From Nocardioides_C sp963700955 (GTDB lineage Bacteria; Actinomycetota; Actinomycetes; Propionibacteriales; Nocardioidaceae): DNA of 64,000 nt. Shown here in pieces: positions 1 through 8,480 of this stretch. The stretch covers positions 868,001-932,000 of the forward strand of contig CAVOZH010000012.1 of assembly GCA_963700955.1 (NCBI GenBank). The letters run 5' to 3'. The notes under the pieces are model-generated. The model saw only the letters and a list, made by a program, of their open reading frames with translations. It did no database searches and had not been told where the DNA came from. Each line of letters opens with the position of its first letter. Position 1 is the stretch's first letter. Position numbers and translations under genes: made by a program.

Positions 1-65
1 TCGAGGCCCAGCCGACCGAGGCTGCCCGCCTCACCGGCGAGACCCGTCAGGAGTTGCTGCAGCAT
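1..65 (-). CDS. Possible start of a leftward gene (partial)
   Basis: An ATG on the minus strand at 65 opens a frame that stays open to the window edge, 21 codons beginning MLQQLLTGLAGEAGS. AAGGA-like sequence lies just upstream, and the AT-richer stretch from about 75 to 120 could be its promoter. It follows the histidine kinase in the same direction with a gap of about 90 bases. Too little is present to assign a family, and the frame may be chance. Confidence 0.3.
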   Translation of the reverse strand, partial: MLQQLLTGLAGEAGSLGRLGL

Positions 66-152
66 GCGTCCTTGTCCTTCCGCCGAATATCAAGGACAAA
101 AGTAGGAAGACAACATGAAGAGTGGATGAAGTCTCCACCCGCCGCGTCCTCG

Positions 153-1634
153 TCAGCTCGCGCTCGGGCCCTCTCCTGCGGCGTGGGCCTCGGTCGCCAG
201 GGGCAGCAGGACCGTCACGGTCATGGCCTCGCCGTGGGTGCATGGAACCGCGTGGAGCAGTCCGGAACGCTCGTGCCTGCCGGCGTGGCACAGGCGGAGC
301 TCCCCGCCCGCGCGTACGACGATGCTCTCGACGAGCGAGAGGCCGAGCCCGAAACCCTCCTGCGGACGCGCCTCCGCGGACCGGGTGAACCGGTGGGTCG
401 CCGTCGCCAGCATGTCGGCGTCCATGCCCGGGCCGCTGTCCGAGACGGCGAGGCGCGCGCAACCGGACACCTTGTCGACCGTGACGGTCACCGGTGGAGC
501 TCCATGGCGTGCCGCGTTGTCGAGGAGGTTCCCGACGATCTGGGAGACCTGCATGGCCCCGAGGGCGACGTCCACGGGCGGGGCGGTCACCACCCGGACC
601 GGTGCAGGGGCGCTCGCGTCGCGGGGCGCCCGCGCCAGGGCGTTGCGCCGCGACACCTCGTGCTCGGCGACCTCGGCCAGGTCCGACGCCCCCTCGTCAG
701 CGGCTCCCGCTCCCTGCGCGCCGACGTGGAGCAGCTGCTCCGCGAGCTTCGTGAGGCGTACGACGTCGGTCTCGACCTCCGCGAGCACGGCCTCGTGCTC
801 CTCGAGCGACCGGGTACGCCTCCGCGCGAGCTGCACCCGAGTCTTGAGCAGCGTGAGCGGGGTACGCAGCTCGTGGCTGGCGTCGTTGACGAAGCGACGC
901 TCCCGCTCGAGGGCGTCCTCGAGGGCGTCGAGCATGGCGTTGAGGGTGTGCCCGAGGCGGGTGACCTCGTCGTCGCGCTCGTCGGGGACGTCGAGCCGCA
1001 CACCCGAGGCGCCGGCGATGATGTCCTCGGCCTGGGAGCGGTAGCGCTCGACCGGGCGCAGCGCGAACTTGGCCAGGCGCTCCCCGACGAGCGCCGTGAC
1101 GAGCATCGCGCCCACGCCCGCGGCGGCCAGCTGGCCGAGCAGCTCCAGGAGGGCTTCGTCCCGGTGGTCCCTGCGCACGGCCACGACGAGGACCGCCGCC
1201 TGCTGGGGCTTGTCGTGAGGAAGCGCCGTCGCGAGGGCGCGCAACGGCCGGTTGTTGATCGGGAGCAGCCGGCCGATGTCCCGCCGTACCGGCTCCTCGA
1301 GCGCCTGCTCGACGGTCGCGGGGGTCACGATCGGCTTGGCGCCGAGGGTGGGGCTGTATGCGAGCACGCGACCGTCGCGGCTCATCACCTGGAAGAGCTG
1401 GTTTCCCACGACCGGAGGTGCCCCTGCGGCCAGCTGTCCCGAGGGGGTGACCAGCGGCGTGATCACGCTCGAGACATCGGCGAGCTCGGCGTTCACCTGC
1501 CGGTCCAGGGCGAAGTCGACGCGCCAGTACACGAACGCGCCGGCAGCTGTGAGCACCACGAACATGGTCGCCGAGAAGCCGGCGACGAGACGGACGCGAA
1601 GCGGCAGCCGAGCGAGCCGGGCACGGAGGGTCAT
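153..1634 (-). CDS. Sensor histidine kinase of a two-component system
   Basis: Membrane sensor kinase of 493 residues that should autophosphorylate and pass phosphate to the adjacent response regulator. A first membrane helix (residues about 15-38) is followed by an extracytoplasmic region and a second helix near 165-190, then a HAMP-like linker. The HisKA box is seen as NDASHELRTPLTLLKTR near residue 250. The ATPase domain has the N box GNLLDNAARHG and the G1 box DSGPGM. The ATG overlaps the regulator's stop codon (ATGA at 1631-1634), so the two are translationally coupled, regulator first. The signal sensed is not evident. Confidence 0.93.
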   Translation of the reverse strand: MTLRARLARLPLRVRLVAGFSATMFVVLTAAGAFVYWRVDFALDRQVNAELADVSSVITPLVTPSGQLAAGAPPVVGNQLFQVMSRDGRVLAYSPTLGAKPIVTPATVEQALEEPVRRDIGRLLPINNRPLRALATALPHDKPQQAAVLVVAVRRDHRDEALLELLGQLAAAGVGAMLVTALVGERLAKFALRPVERYRSQAEDIIAGASGVRLDVPDERDDEVTRLGHTLNAMLDALEDALERERRFVNDASHELRTPLTLLKTRVQLARRRTRSLEEHEAVLAEVETDVVRLTKLAEQLLHVGAQGAGAADEGASDLAEVAEHEVSRRNALARAPRDASAPAPVRVVTAPPVDVALGAMQVSQIVGNLLDNAARHGAPPVTVTVDKVSGCARLAVSDSGPGMDADMLATATHRFTRSAEARPQEGFGLGLSLVESIVVRAGGELRLCHAGRHERSGLLHAVPCTHGEAMTVTVLLPLATEAHAAGEGPSAS

Positions 1635-2314
1635 CGCGCGTCGATGCGGTAGCCGGCGCCCCGCAGGGTCGTGATCGTGCTCGTGCCGAAGGGGCGGTCG
1701 ATCTTGGCCCGGAGGCTGGCGACGTGGACATCGATCACGTTGCTCTTGATGTCGGTGTCGCCGTCCCAGACCTCGTCGAGGATGGCGTACCTCGTGACGA
1801 GCCGCCCGACCCGCCGCATGAGGAGCTCGAGGATGTCGAACTCCCGCGCGGAGAGCTCGATCTCCACGCCGTTGCGCGTCGTCCGTCTCGACAGCGGGTC
1901 GAGGACCAGGTCGTCGACCTGGAGCGGCTTCTCCTCCTCGTCGCCGGTTGCGCGCCGGTGCAGCGCTCGCAGCCGCGCGAACAGCTCCTCGAGGTCGAAG
2001 GGCTTGACCAGGTAGTCGTCGGCTCCGGCATCCAGTCCGGTGATGCGGTCAGGGACGGTGGTCCGCGCGGTGAGCATCAGCACCGGGGTGCGGACGCCGA
2101 GCTCGCGCAGCCGGCGGCACACCGAGACGCCGTCCAGCTGCGGGAGCATCCAGTCCAGGAGCAGGACGTCGTACGCCGTACCCCCGTCGGCGAGGGCGGC
2201 TTCGTACGCCGAGCGGCCGTCGGTCTTGACGTCGGTCTCCCACCCGGCCTCGGCGAGGGACTGCTCCAGCAGCGCCGCCAGCCGGGGTTCGTCCTCGGCT
2301 ACCAGGATGCGCAT
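1631..2314 (-). CDS. OmpR/PhoB-family response regulator
   Basis: DNA-binding response regulator of 227 residues. The receiver domain starts MRILVAEDEPRL and carries the phospho-acceptor Asp in LLLDWMLP plus the conserved Lys in DYLVKPFD. The C-terminal winged helix contains LSAREFDILELL and ends with the family's TLRGAGYRI motif. The ATG at 2314 is preferred over a GTG at 2329 because a GGAG stands 9 bases before it. It is the first gene of a two-gene operon with the kinase and is divergent from the DedA gene. The intergenic region has 11-bp-spaced direct repeats of the kind this family binds. Confidence 0.94.
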   Translation of the reverse strand: MRILVAEDEPRLAALLEQSLAEAGWETDVKTDGRSAYEAALADGGTAYDVLLLDWMLPQLDGVSVCRRLRELGVRTPVLMLTARTTVPDRITGLDAGADDYLVKPFDLEELFARLRALHRRATGDEEEKPLQVDDLVLDPLSRRTTRNGVEIELSAREFDILELLMRRVGRLVTRYAILDEVWDGDTDIKSNVIDVHVASLRAKIDRPFGTSTITTLRGAGYRIDAR

Positions 2315-2383
2315 GCGCCTGATCTCCACATCACGCCCACGACGGTAGCCGCCCAGGCGAAGGCAGGGCGGCTCATATCCGCG

Positions 2384-2411
2384 TCACATCTGCGCTTCAT
2401 CGGCCCTTCAT
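2384..2411. promoter_or_regulatory. Three 11-bp-spaced direct repeats, possible response-regulator site
   Basis: TCACAT (2384), CTTCAT (2395) and CTTCAT (2406) are spaced exactly 11 bp apart, each ending in CAT. OmpR/PhoB-type regulators bind tandem repeats with one helical turn between them. The site sits between the divergent response-regulator and DedA genes. Function is inferred from spacing and position only. Confidence 0.4.
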
Positions 2412-2480
2412 GTGGCGACCGTAGCGTTCGTGGTGAGCGCCGGAGACATGCTCAGGCGCACCGGCCGGGACGGAGGGGCC

Positions 2481-3140
2481 ATGCACGCTCTCATCGCGCA
2501 TCTCCTCGCCCTGCCGAGCCCATGGGCCTACACGACCATCGCGGTGCTCGTCTTCGCCGAGGCTGCGCTCTTCGTCGGTTTCGTCCTGCCCGGGGAGACC
2601 GCGGTGCTGCTCGGGGGGCTGCTCGCTGCGACCGGCCATCTGTCGTTGCCTACCCTGCTCGCGATCGTCGTCCTGGCCGGCGTGGTCGGCGACAGCGTGG
2701 GGTTCGAGGTCGGCCGACGGCTCGGGCCCCGGATCATGGACCTGCGGATCCTCCGGAGGCACCGCCCCCGGCTCGACAGCGCGAGGACCTACCTCCGAGA
2801 GCGGGGCGGGCGCGCCGTCGTCCTCGGCCGGTTCACGGCTTTCCTGCGTGCGGTGACGCCTGCTCTCGCCGGCGCCAGCAGCATGTCCTACCGCCGCTTC
2901 CTGACGTTCAACGTCCTCGGCGGCCTGATCTGGGGCACCGGAGTCACCCTGCTCGGTTATCTCGCCGGTGGCTCCTACGACCTGGTCGCCAAGTCGCTCG
3001 GGCGGACCAGCGCGGGCCTGCTCGTGGTCATCGCGGTCGCCGGGGTGCTGATCTGGCGCCGCCGTCGTCACCACGCCCGGCAGTCGGCTCCGACCGACCC
3101 CGTCGAACCAGCTCCCAAGGACCCCGTCGCACTCGGCTGA
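2481..3140 (+). CDS. DedA/SNARE-associated family membrane protein
   Basis: Integral membrane protein of 219 residues from the ATG at 2481 (MHALIAHLLALPSPWAY). DedA proteins are linked to lipid flipping and membrane homeostasis. Family features are the N-terminal amphipathic segment, the acidic FVLPGETAVLLGG segment, VVGDSVGFEVGRRLG, and the core GRFTAFLRAVTPALAG followed by a glycine-rich helix. About five membrane segments precede a basic cytoplasmic tail. An upstream ATG at 2412 would add residues unlike the family. It is transcribed away from the two-component pair, which may control it. Confidence 0.88.
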   Translation: MHALIAHLLALPSPWAYTTIAVLVFAEAALFVGFVLPGETAVLLGGLLAATGHLSLPTLLAIVVLAGVVGDSVGFEVGRRLGPRIMDLRILRRHRPRLDSARTYLRERGGRAVVLGRFTAFLRAVTPALAGASSMSYRRFLTFNVLGGLIWGTGVTLLGYLAGGSYDLVAKSLGRTSAGLLVVIAVAGVLIWRRRRHHARQSAPTDPVEPAPKDPVALG

Positions 3141-3261
3141 GCGCCCCTGCGCTCTGCGTTCGCGCGCTGCTTCTCGCCCCGCGGCCATGGCCGGCCGTCA
3201 ACGACGCGCCGATCGGCGGATCCGGCTGGGACCGGAACTGACGCTGCCTATAGTCGTGGCC

Positions 3262-4503
3262 GTGGCCGACTCCGAGACCTTGAGCGCCGCGACGGCCCCG
3301 GGGTGGTCTGCGTGGCGGACCGTGGTCGGCTTCGGCGTGGTCAGCCTCGCCGCCGACATGGTCTACGAAGGGGCCCGGTCCATCACCGGGCCCTTCCTCG
3401 GATCGCTCGGCGCGACGGCCCTCGTGGTGGGCCTCGTGACGGGTGCCGGCGAGGCGGCGGCTCTCGTGCTGCGTCTCGCATCTGGCCCGCTGGCCGACCG
3501 CAGCGGCCGCTACTGGACCCTCACCATCGTCGGCTACGCGATGACGGCCGTCTGCGTGCCGCTCATGGCCGTCGCACCGTTCGTGGGCGGAGCCGGGCTG
3601 GCCCTCGCCTCCACGCTGGTGATCCTCGAGCGCACCGGCAAGGCGATCCGGAGCCCCTCCAAGTCAGCGCTGCTGGCGTCGGCGGCGAAGGCGGTCGGCC
3701 GCGGCCGCGGGTTCGCCGTACACAAGGCGCTCGACCAGGTCGGTGCCTTCGCCGGACCACTGCTGGTCGCGGGGCTGGTCGCCCTGACCGCGGCGATGTG
3801 GGCGGGACTGGCCGTCCTCGCCGTCCCGGCTGCCGTCTCCATGGTGCTGCTGCTGTGGATCCGGGCCCGCGTGCCGGACCCGTCCGTCTTCGACCCGGAC
3901 AGCGCGCCCCACCCGGCGGCGGGTCAGCGGGCGCACTCGACGCCGTCGTCGGTGGCGCTGCCTCGCCGCTTCTACCTGTTCGCGCTGTCGAGCGCCGCCA
4001 GCACCCTCGGCCTGATGACCTTCGGGATCATCTCCTTCCACCTCGTCGACACCGGACTGCTGGTCGTCGCGGCGGTTCCGCTTCTCTACGCCGCAGCGAT
4101 GGCGGCCGAGGCGGTGTCCGCGCTGATCACGGGCTTCGCCTACGACCGCTGGGACGCCCGGGTGCTCGTCTCGCTCCCGTTCCTCGTGGCGTCGGTCCCC
4201 CTCCTCACACTTGCCAACCAGCTGTGGGTCGCGGTGGTCGGCGTGCTGGTCTGGGGTGGCGCGGTCGGCGTCCACGACTCGACGGTCAAGGCCCTGGTCG
4301 CCGACCTGGTGCCGGCGCCGAGACTGGCCACCGCCTACGGCGTCTTCGCGGCGTTCCAGGGAGGTGCGGCGCTGGCGGGCGGTGGCCTCGCCGGCTGGCT
4401 GTACGGCGGTGGGAGGGCTGACCTGGTCGCGGTGGTCGCGGTGTTCCAGGTCCTCTCGCTGATCCTGCTGCTGGCAGTCTTCCGCAGCCGCCGTGGGCGC
4501 TAG
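3262..4503 (+). CDS. Major facilitator superfamily transporter
   Basis: Twelve-helix-type MFS permease of 413 residues. The family's cytoplasmic loop 2-3 signature appears as GPLADRSGRYWTLT and a second-half counterpart as FAYDRWDARVLVS. The substrate is not evident. I chose the GTG at 3262: a good -10 hexamer, TATAGT (3249-3254), lies about 7 bases before it and no ribosome site is visible, which fits a leaderless transcript starting on the GTG. A GTG at 3256 or an ATG at 3187 is possible. It converges on the CorA gene and the two stop codons abut. Confidence 0.85.
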   Translation: MADSETLSAATAPGWSAWRTVVGFGVVSLAADMVYEGARSITGPFLGSLGATALVVGLVTGAGEAAALVLRLASGPLADRSGRYWTLTIVGYAMTAVCVPLMAVAPFVGGAGLALASTLVILERTGKAIRSPSKSALLASAAKAVGRGRGFAVHKALDQVGAFAGPLLVAGLVALTAAMWAGLAVLAVPAAVSMVLLLWIRARVPDPSVFDPDSAPHPAAGQRAHSTPSSVALPRRFYLFALSSAASTLGLMTFGIISFHLVDTGLLVVAAVPLLYAAAMAAEAVSALITGFAYDRWDARVLVSLPFLVASVPLLTLANQLWVAVVGVLVWGGAVGVHDSTVKALVADLVPAPRLATAYGVFAAFQGGAALAGGGLAGWLYGGGRADLVAVVAVFQVLSLILLLAVFRSRRGR

Positions 4504-5526
4504 CTAGATCCAGCCACGGCGTTTGAAGAGGATGTAGAGGGTCAGCGCCAACGTGGAGATCACGACCGTGCTGGCGATGAAGCTGGACGGCCGGCCGATC
4601 CCCGGGTAGGCCACGTTCATACCGAACCATCCCGTCACCGCTGTCGGCACCGCGATGATCGCCGCCCAACCGGTGAGCTTCTTCATGACGATGTTGAGCC
4701 GGGCGTCCTGCAGCGCGATGTTCGTCTCGAAGACGGTGGTCACCATGTCGCGCAGCGACTCCGTCCACTCCGACGCCCGGAGGACGTGGTCGTAGAGGTC
4801 GGAGTACCAGCCGTCGAGCTCGTTGCTGTGGCCGTTGCTGTCCGCGCGGTGCCGCATGACCGTGTTCACGACCTCGCGCATCGGCAGCACCACGCGGCGC
4901 AGCTCGACCAGCTCCTTGCGGAGACGGTAGGTGCGTTTCTGGAGCTCACGTACGTCCCCGCTCTCGTCGAAGAGCCGGTCCTCGAGCTCCTCGATCGCGT
5001 CGTCCATGAGCTGGATGGTGTCGAAGTGCCCGTCCACGATGACGTCGAGCAGGCCGTGGAGCAACGCCCCGGGACCGTGCTCGAGCAGGTCGGCGTGGTC
5101 CTGCCAGCGCTGCACCACCTGGTCCATGTCGAAGCGGTCGTCGCGACGTACCGTCACCATGCCACCGGGCAGCACGAACGATGAGACCCTGCTGGTCTCG
5201 AGCCGCGACTCGAGCAGGTCGCGCCTGACGTCGCCGTTGGTCTCCAGGCGTGTGGAGTAGACCGTCACGAACGCGTGTGTCGCGTGACGCGTCGCCTTCG
5301 GCCGCTCGGCCGTCGCAATCGAGTCCTCGACCGCATGCCGGTCGAGCGAGAGCTCCTCGGCGAGCTTGCTCAGGCCCTCGTGGCTCGGCCTGCAGATGTC
5401 CACCCAGACGAGGGACCCCTCCTCGTGCAGATGATCGGAGAGGTCGTCGAGCGGGAAGCCCTCGACGAGCTCCCCACCTTTGCGCCACAGCATCGTGCGG
5501 ACGCCCTCGGCGATCGGGTCGGTCAC
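4504..5526 (-). CDS. CorA-family divalent cation transporter
   Basis: Mg2+/Co2+/Ni2+-type channel of 340 residues. A large cytoplasmic N-terminal domain with long helices (about residues 1-280) precedes two C-terminal membrane helices. The CorA signature GMN is seen in GWFGMNVAYPG, followed by the final helix and a basic FKRRGWI tail. The start is GTG, with GAGG overlapping the stop of the upstream alcohol dehydrogenase gene 8 bases away, so the two are probably cotranscribed. Confidence 0.92.
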   Translation of the reverse strand: MTDPIAEGVRTMLWRKGGELVEGFPLDDLSDHLHEEGSLVWVDICRPSHEGLSKLAEELSLDRHAVEDSIATAERPKATRHATHAFVTVYSTRLETNGDVRRDLLESRLETSRVSSFVLPGGMVTVRRDDRFDMDQVVQRWQDHADLLEHGPGALLHGLLDVIVDGHFDTIQLMDDAIEELEDRLFDESGDVRELQKRTYRLRKELVELRRVVLPMREVVNTVMRHRADSNGHSNELDGWYSDLYDHVLRASEWTESLRDMVTTVFETNIALQDARLNIVMKKLTGWAAIIAVPTAVTGWFGMNVAYPGIGRPSSFIASTVVISTLALTLYILFKRRGWI

Positions 5527-5534
5527 ATCGGGCC

Positions 5535-6575
5535 TCAGCCGCCGGAGCCGGCCGGCACCAGGATCCCCCGCCCGCGCAGACGCCCTGCGTCGAGGTCGTC
5601 CATCGCCTCGTTGACGGCATCGAGCGGGTAGGTCTTCGTGAGCATCCGCACCCGACCGTCCGCCGCGAGAGCCATGAGCTCGACGAGGTCGTTGTAGCTG
5701 CCCACGAGGTTGCCGACGACGTTGCGCTCGGTCGAGATCACGTCGATGGCGGGGATGTCGACCGTGCCGCCGTACCCGATCACGAAGTCGCTGCCGGCGC
5801 GCCTGGTCATCGTCCAGCTGTCGCGTTCCGCACCCTGCTCCCCCACGAAGTCGAGCACGACCTCGGCGCCCTTGCCGTCGGTCAGCTCGAGCACGCGCTC
5901 GACGTGCGAGCCGTCGACCAGCACGGTCTCGTCAGCCCCCCATTCGCGGGTGAGCGCCAAGGCCTCCTCGTTGCGGTCGAGGACCACCATCCGGGTGGCG
6001 CTCATCGCGCGCAGGCACTGGATCCCGATGTGGCCGAGCCCGCCGGCCCCCATCACCACGCACGTGCTGCCGGGGTAGAGCAGCGGCACCGCCTTCTTCA
6101 CCGCGTGGTAAGCCGTGAGGCCGGCGTCCGCCAGGGCGGCGACCGAGGCCGGTTCGACGCCGGCCGGGAGCTTGACGACCGAACGTGCGGTCGTCTTGAT
6201 GAAGTCCGCCATCCCGCCGTCGGTGTCGATGCCGGGGAACGCCTGTGCCTCGCAGTGCACGTCGTCGCCCGCGCGGCAGGCCCGGCAGAAGCCGCAGGTC
6301 ACCAGCGGGTGCAGGATCACGGCCTCGCCGGGCTGCAGGTGCTCTACCGCAGGACCGACGGCGTGGACCCAGCCGGCGTTCTCGTGCCCCAACGTGTAGG
6401 GCAGGGCGACGTTGCTCTTGGCGGCCCACTGCCCCTCGACGATGTGCAGGTCGGTGCGGCACAGCCCGGCCCCGCCGACCCTGACCACCACGTCGAAGGG
6501 CCCGGTCGCCTCCGGCTCCGGGACGTCCTCGACCACGGGACGCTTCTCGTACTCGTGGAGCCGAACCGCCTTCAT
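5535..6575 (-). CDS. Zinc-dependent alcohol dehydrogenase
   Basis: Medium-chain NAD(P)-dependent dehydrogenase of 346 residues. The catalytic-zinc motif is GHENAGWVHAVG, the structural-zinc cysteines are in CGFCRACRAGDDVHC, and the Rossmann fold is MGAGGLGHIGIQ. The start MKAVRLHEYEKR at 6575 matches the family. An upstream in-frame ATG at 6800 would cross the divergent promoter and is rejected. It is upstream of, and probably cotranscribed with, the CorA gene and is divergent from a SnoaL-like gene. Substrate is unknown; simple alcohols are plausible. Confidence 0.9.
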   Translation of the reverse strand: MKAVRLHEYEKRPVVEDVPEPEATGPFDVVVRVGGAGLCRTDLHIVEGQWAAKSNVALPYTLGHENAGWVHAVGPAVEHLQPGEAVILHPLVTCGFCRACRAGDDVHCEAQAFPGIDTDGGMADFIKTTARSVVKLPAGVEPASVAALADAGLTAYHAVKKAVPLLYPGSTCVVMGAGGLGHIGIQCLRAMSATRMVVLDRNEEALALTREWGADETVLVDGSHVERVLELTDGKGAEVVLDFVGEQGAERDSWTMTRRAGSDFVIGYGGTVDIPAIDVISTERNVVGNLVGSYNDLVELMALAADGRVRMLTKTYPLDAVNEAMDDLDAGRLRGRGILVPAGSGG

Positions 6576-6726
6576 CACGCCTCCCCAACCTTGACGACTT
6601 CCGGGTCTTCCTCCCTTCGCACTGTACGACTCCGGTCGATCCTTGGCGTGACAACGACCGGACGGCGACGGAGACTGGGGATGCCGGTGGCCGACTGCCG
6701 GATCCCCCGCGAGGGAAGGGAAGACC

Positions 6727-7071
6727 ATGGCGACACGAACCCCGGAGGAAGTCTTCGCCCACCACGGCCAGGCACTCGGTGGCGAAGACCTGGAAGGCAT
6801 CGTCGCCGACTACACCGACGACGCGATCCTCATCGTGCAGAAGCAGGTGTACCGCGGGAAGGACGGGGCCCGGAAGGTCTTCACCCAGCTGCTCAGCGAC
6901 GTCCCTCAGGCGGAGTGGCAGCTCGACACCGTGTTCGTGGACGACGTGCTCTACCTGGAGTGGAACGCGACCGGAGGCGGCCGCAAGATCGAGGGCGCCA
7001 TCGACACCTTCATCTTCCGGGACGGCATGATCCGGGTGCAGACGGTCGTCTACAACGTGAAGCCCGCGTGA
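6727..7071 (+). CDS. SnoaL-like / NTF2-fold protein
   Basis: Small protein of 114 residues with a good ribosome site (GGGAAGG) before its ATG. The pattern TPEEVFAHHGQALGGEDLEGIVADYTDDA, here cited only for its opening and closing segments, fits the cone-shaped NTF2/SnoaL fold, as does the later VVYNVKPA strand. Members are ketosteroid-isomerase-like enzymes or ligand-binding proteins, and the substrate cannot be read from sequence. It stands alone between the divergent dehydrogenase and the ATPase/VWA pair. Confidence 0.75.
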   Translation: MATRTPEEVFAHHGQALGGEDLEGIVADYTDDAILIVQKQVYRGKDGARKVFTQLLSDVPQAEWQLDTVFVDDVLYLEWNATGGGRKIEGAIDTFIFRDGMIRVQTVVYNVKPA

Positions 7072-7096
7072 CGAGGTCCGACCTACGCTTGAGGGC

Positions 7097-8479
7097 ATGA
7101 CTCGACCGAGCACTCTTGGTCTCCTCCGCGCCACCGGTTACCGGCCGCGCTCGGTGAAGGAGGAGATCCGCGGCAACCTCCTCGAGACGCTTCGCCGTGG
7201 AGGGTCGGCGTTCCCTGGCATCGTCGGCTTCGACGAGACCGTCGTGCCTCAGCTCGAGAGCGCTCTGCTCGCGGGCCACGACCTGGTGCTGCTCGGTGAG
7301 CGTGGCCAGGGCAAGACCCGTCTGATGCGGACCCTCGGCGCCCTCCTGGACGAGTGGAGCCCGATGGTCGAGGGCTGCGAGATCAACGACGACCCGCTGC
7401 ATCCCGTGTGCCTGCGATGCCGTCGGCTCGTCGACGAGCTCGGTGACGAGGTGCCGGTGGCCTGGCGGCACCGCGACGAGAGGTACGCCGAGAAGCTGGC
7501 GACGCCCGACACCAGCGTGGGAGACCTCGTCGGCGACGTCGACCCGATCAAGGTGGCCGAGGGACGCACACTCGGCGACCCCGAGACGGTGCACTACGGG
7601 CTCCTCCCCCGCACCAACCGGGGAGTCTTCGGGCTCAACGAGCTGCCTGACCTCGCGGAGCGGATCCAGGTGGCCATGTTCAACGTGCTCGAGGAGCGCG
7701 ACATCCAGGTCCGCGGCTACTCCCTGCGGCTGCCGCTCGACCTCCTCCTCGTGGCGACCGCGAACCCGGAGGACTACACGAACCGGGGCCGGATCATCAC
7801 CCCGCTCAAGGACCGGTTCGGCGCCGAGATCCGCACCCACTACCCACGAGAGGTCCCTGAGGAGACCGCGCTGGTCGCGCAGGAGGCCCACCTCGTCGCG
7901 GACGTCCCGGAGTACCTGCTCGAGGTGGTCGCCCGGCTCACCAGGGCGCTGCGGCACTCCCCGTCGGTCGACCAGCGCTCCGGCGTGAGCGCCCGCTTCG
8001 CGATCGCGGCCGCCGAGGGCGTCGCGGCCTCCGCCCTGCGCCGCAGCGCCAGGACGGGCGAGGCGGAGGCCGTGGCGCGGATCTGCGACGTGCCGACGGT
8101 CATCCCCACCCTGCTCGGCAAGATCGAGTTCGAGATGGGTGAGGAGGGCCGCGAGGCCGAGGTGGTCCAGCACCTGTTGCGCGTGACGGTTGCCGAGACC
8201 TTCCGCGAACGGCTCTCCGGCCTGGACCTGTCAGGCTTCACCGACCTCTTCGCCGAAGGGGAGGTCGTGGAGACCGGCGAGCTCGTCACCGCGGAGGACC
8301 TGCTGGACCAGGTCGGGACGGTCCCCGGACTGTCGAAGGTGCTGGACCGGCTCGGCCACGGCGACGACGCCGACCGGGGACAGGTCGCCGCGGCGATCGA
8401 GATGGTGCTCGAGGGCCTCTACCTCACCCGCCGGATCGCCAAGGAGTCGGTCGACGGCAGGGTCGTGTACGGAGCCTGA
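7097..8479 (+). CDS. ChlI/MoxR-like AAA+ ATPase
   Basis: AAA+ ATPase of 460 residues related to the magnesium-chelatase I subunit. The Walker A motif is GERGQGKT near residue 65. FGLNELPDLAERIQ occupies the Walker B region, followed by ATANPEDYTNRGR and LKDRFGAEI, typical of ChlI/MoxR proteins. In this group an AAA protein partners a VWA-domain protein, and the next gene, one base downstream, is exactly that. Tetrapyrrole genes are absent, so a chaperone or remodelling role is more likely than chlorophyll synthesis. CysX2Cys is present near residue 100. Confidence 0.85.
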   Translation: MTRPSTLGLLRATGYRPRSVKEEIRGNLLETLRRGGSAFPGIVGFDETVVPQLESALLAGHDLVLLGERGQGKTRLMRTLGALLDEWSPMVEGCEINDDPLHPVCLRCRRLVDELGDEVPVAWRHRDERYAEKLATPDTSVGDLVGDVDPIKVAEGRTLGDPETVHYGLLPRTNRGVFGLNELPDLAERIQVAMFNVLEERDIQVRGYSLRLPLDLLLVATANPEDYTNRGRIITPLKDRFGAEIRTHYPREVPEETALVAQEAHLVADVPEYLLEVVARLTRALRHSPSVDQRSGVSARFAIAAAEGVAASALRRSARTGEAEAVARICDVPTVIPTLLGKIEFEMGEEGREAEVVQHLLRVTVAETFRERLSGLDLSGFTDLFAEGEVVETGELVTAEDLLDQVGTVPGLSKVLDRLGHGDDADRGQVAAAIEMVLEGLYLTRRIAKESVDGRVVYGA

Positions 8480-8480
8480 G

